A stretch of 10,302 nucleotides of DNA from positions 1 to 10,302 of the forward strand of contig JNEN01000756.1 of the NCBI GenBank assembly GCA_000697355.1. Direction: 5' to 3'. This DNA is from Syncephalastrum monosporum B8922. Taxonomy: Eukaryota > Mucoromycota > Mucoromycetes > Mucorales > Syncephalastraceae. Shown here one piece after another: positions 8,806-10,302 of the stretch (the first letter of the stretch is position 1; each line of letters begins with the position of its first letter). The notes under the pieces were generated by a model. That model ran no database searches and was not told where the DNA came from. It was given only the letters and a program-made list of their open reading frames with translations. The position numbers were made by a program, and so were the translations under genes.

Positions 8806-9667
8806 AGAAGGATGAAACTAGTTTGCAATGTATGCACAGAAAAAGCCTTCTTTGTCTCTGTCTGGTTTATGTTTCAACATTGCAGTAACAGAAGAAAACA
8901 GAGTGAAAGGAGAACTCGAAAATGGGCCCACATTAATTTACACATGCGCCGCGCGAGCCGAATTTGGCGACTTTGTAAAAATCTTTTAATTTGAAGGACC
9001 ACGCTGGTTTCGGTCGGCGTCGGATTGCCAAGGGAAGGAAAAAATCAAGGCAAGGAAAAAAAACCCAGAAGCAAAGAAAAAGGGCGATCACAGACATAAT
9101 CCTGAGTAGGATGTACATCGTAGCCTAATGCTGCTTTTTTATATGCTGTTTTTTTTATAGTCTCTGAAAAACTAGAATTATTGAATATATTACTTAGGTG
9201 ACACTGATGAATGACACACATTGTCGCCTTAGCAATGACGAAGAGGTATGTTGCAGCTCCTCTTTAACTTTGTAAAACAGTTGGCGCACAGACCACCGGT
9301 ACCCCACACATTTAAATTCTAATATTAAAATGAAACATGAAACGCGTACATTTTGAACTTCTCTCACCCAGTGCACCCAATACAGGGAAAAGAAAGACGT
9401 AAATGGCGTAGTTGAGTCTATGCATACATCACATAAAAAGGCCACAAGAATATATATCAAAGCAAGTCTTATTGTCGCACGTTCTTAGCCAAAAAAAGGT
9501 CGTTGCTGTTATATAACGGTCGTTTCCATGCAGATGCAAGCTCATGGGCAAATGGGCTTGTCTTGATCTACCTAATGTTAAAATGACAATTCTCTACCAC
9601 AAGTCGCTTTCTACTGCGCCTGACTGCCGGAAAAGGAAACACGGAGTGCCAACCATTTCTGAAAAGC
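8806..9667. other. AT-rich intergenic stretch, no gene seen
   Basis: Only short frames without protein-like character occur. The plus strand is strongly purine-rich at about 9030-9085, and several A or T runs are present. No tRNA or 5S rRNA signature was recognised on either strand. Confidence 0.5.
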
Positions 9668-9725
9668 TATATAAAGGGTGTCTTTTGCGCGCTCTTTTTT
9701 TTCTTTTTTCTTTTCTCTTTTCTTC
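9668..9725 (+). promoter_or_regulatory. TATA box and pyrimidine-tract initiator
   Basis: TATATAAAGG begins at 9668. About 20-50 nt downstream is an almost pure C/T tract (9691-9725), where transcription would start. This is the typical layout of a well-expressed fungal gene reading rightwards and the best promoter-like signal in the gene-poor part. Confidence 0.4.
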
Positions 9726-9787
9726 ATCTATTTGGGCAGGGGGCGCGGCAAACCCCTTTGTACAGATTAACTCTAACGAGTCTCTGT

Positions 9788-10026
9788 ATGTTAATGTCTA
9801 ATGGGGTCAGGGTATCCGGCTACCTTGGTCGCAGTAAAGAAAAGCCGGAACGGCCTGGGGTCCAGTTGCTGGGGACCCAGTGAGCGACTCGCTCGAAGGC
9901 TGTTCCACCCTGTCGTCAGTGGCCGGACTGGCAAATAGTATGAATGACAAGTGGACAAGGTCCACACCCCCCCTCCTTGTTGCCAAGGTCATTAGTCTTC
10001 TCAATGCGAGTAAGACAGACCGTTAA
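9788..10026 (+). CDS. Possible tiny spliced gene, 59 codons
   Basis: ATG at 9788 (a second in-frame ATG at 9794) opens a frame that meets TGA at 9881. A GTGAGC donor at 9880 and an AATAG acceptor ending at 9938 define a 59-nt intron, the size seen in the real genes here. Joining 9788-9879 to 9939-10026 gives 59 residues ending in TAA. It lies about 60 nt after the pyrimidine tract. The product would be basic and polar (starts MLMSNGVRVSGYLGR) with no domain I know. Exon 2 overlaps the first copy of the terminal repeat, so the region may instead be a non-coding transcript or plain repeat DNA. Confidence 0.2.
9855..9894. other. Two small hairpins
   Basis: GGGTCC 9858-9863 pairs with GGACCC 9873-9878 (9-nt loop), extendable by two pairs past a bulged G. 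Next to it GAGCG 9882-9886 pairs with CGCTC 9890-9894 (3-nt loop). They lie at the proposed donor site of the tiny gene. Confidence 0.35.
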
Positions 10027-10198
10027 ATGGCTGGTGTAGATTGTAGGCGCCAACGTCCTATGCCATGTCTTCAGGCTTGCCTTATGCGAGTATTGGAGAC
10101 TGGCTAGATGGATGGAGATTCCCATAGGTCCTGTGCTGCCAAGGTCTTCAGACTTGCCTTATGCGAGTATGATGAAGACTGGCTAGTTGGACGTAGAT
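9981..10198. repeat. Three degenerate tandem repeats, about 77-bp period, with internal hairpin
   Basis: Copies at about 9981-10041, 10061-10120 and 10137-10198. Copies 2 and 3 share the exact 18-mer CTTGCCTTATGCGAGTAT (10076-10093, 10153-10170) and also GTCTTCAG and GACTGGCTAG; copy 1 is more diverged but keeps TGCCAAGGTC, ATGCGAGTA and GTAGATT-like ends. In copy 3, GTCTTCA (10144-10150) pairs with TGAAGAC (10173-10179), and GCCA (10138-10141) with TGGC (10180-10183). This makes an 11-bp stem with a 2-nt bulge and a 22-nt loop. Confidence 0.65.
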
Positions 10199-10263
10199 AC
10201 AATTACTTTTTTATTATAACAGTACAAATGACAAAGAGCAATGAAGAAAAGAAGAGGTGAGCC

Positions 10264-10268
<5 letters not shown>

Positions 10269-10302
<34 letters not shown>
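10269..10302. repeat. Homopolymer run of 34 T at the window end
   Basis: The sequence ends in 34 uninterrupted T after a purine-rich segment. It could be the poly(A) tail of a minus-strand retroposed element lying beyond the edge, or just the homopolymer at which an assembly stopped. Confidence 0.8.

Noticed and set aside
9807..10004. 65-codon minus-strand ORF at the right end
   Set aside because: No domain or promoter; it overlaps hairpins and repeats and reads against the TATA signal.
9981..10198. CRISPR-like array
   Set aside because: Only three degenerate copies, no constant repeat with unique spacers, no cas genes, and a eukaryotic context.
7000..10302. tRNA, 5S rRNA or other structured RNA gene
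   Set aside because: No B-box (GGTTCGANTCC) with matching A-box and cloverleaf, and no 5S-like sequence, was found by eye on either strand.

Overview
This looks like nuclear DNA of a fungus. Three neighbouring genes on the minus strand are each cut by several short GT-AG introns. I place 15 of them, all 50-75 nt, and every exon joins in frame. One gene is the fungal LEU5 type of mitochondrial carrier. A large M13 metallopeptidase beside an IBTK/Btb3-type gene fits an early-diverging lineage such as Mucoromycota better than a budding yeast, but the lineage is an inference from gene content and intron style. Nothing looks bacterial: there are no operons, ribosome binding sites or insertion sequences.

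Layout in order of transcription (right to left): (1) 6992-4248, a complete six-exon type II membrane M13 (neprilysin/ECE family) zinc endopeptidase of 813 residues; (2) 4018-2738, a complete five-exon mitochondrial solute carrier of 341 residues, the LEU5/SLC25A42-type CoA transporter; (3) 2396-1, the 5' seven exons of an ankyrin-RCC1-BTB protein orthologous to IBTK/Btb3, cut by the left edge exactly where its BTB domain begins. The spacers are 229 and 341 bp. These are separate transcription units and I see no shared pathway: one acts outside the cell or in the vacuole/endosome, one in the mitochondrial inner membrane, and one probably as a CUL3 ubiquitin-ligase adaptor.

Positions 7000-10302 are gene-poor and more AT-rich. 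They hold the M13 gene promoter (GC palindrome, TTATAA, pyrimidine leader, CA microsatellite), a pair of orphan minus-strand AATAAA signals, a cluster of degenerate TGGATNNCTCCA palindromes, and a weak 116-codon minus-strand ORF. Further right is a good plus-strand TATA box with a pyrimidine tract, leading to a possible tiny spliced gene. Three degenerate ~77-bp hairpin-containing tandem repeats follow, and the window ends in a run of 34 T.

The points most worth a second look are the nested uORFs ending in AUGUAA directly on the LEU5 start codon, the right-end TATA/repeat region, and the acidic dileucine signal in the peptidase tail. I found no convincing new multi-gene system.
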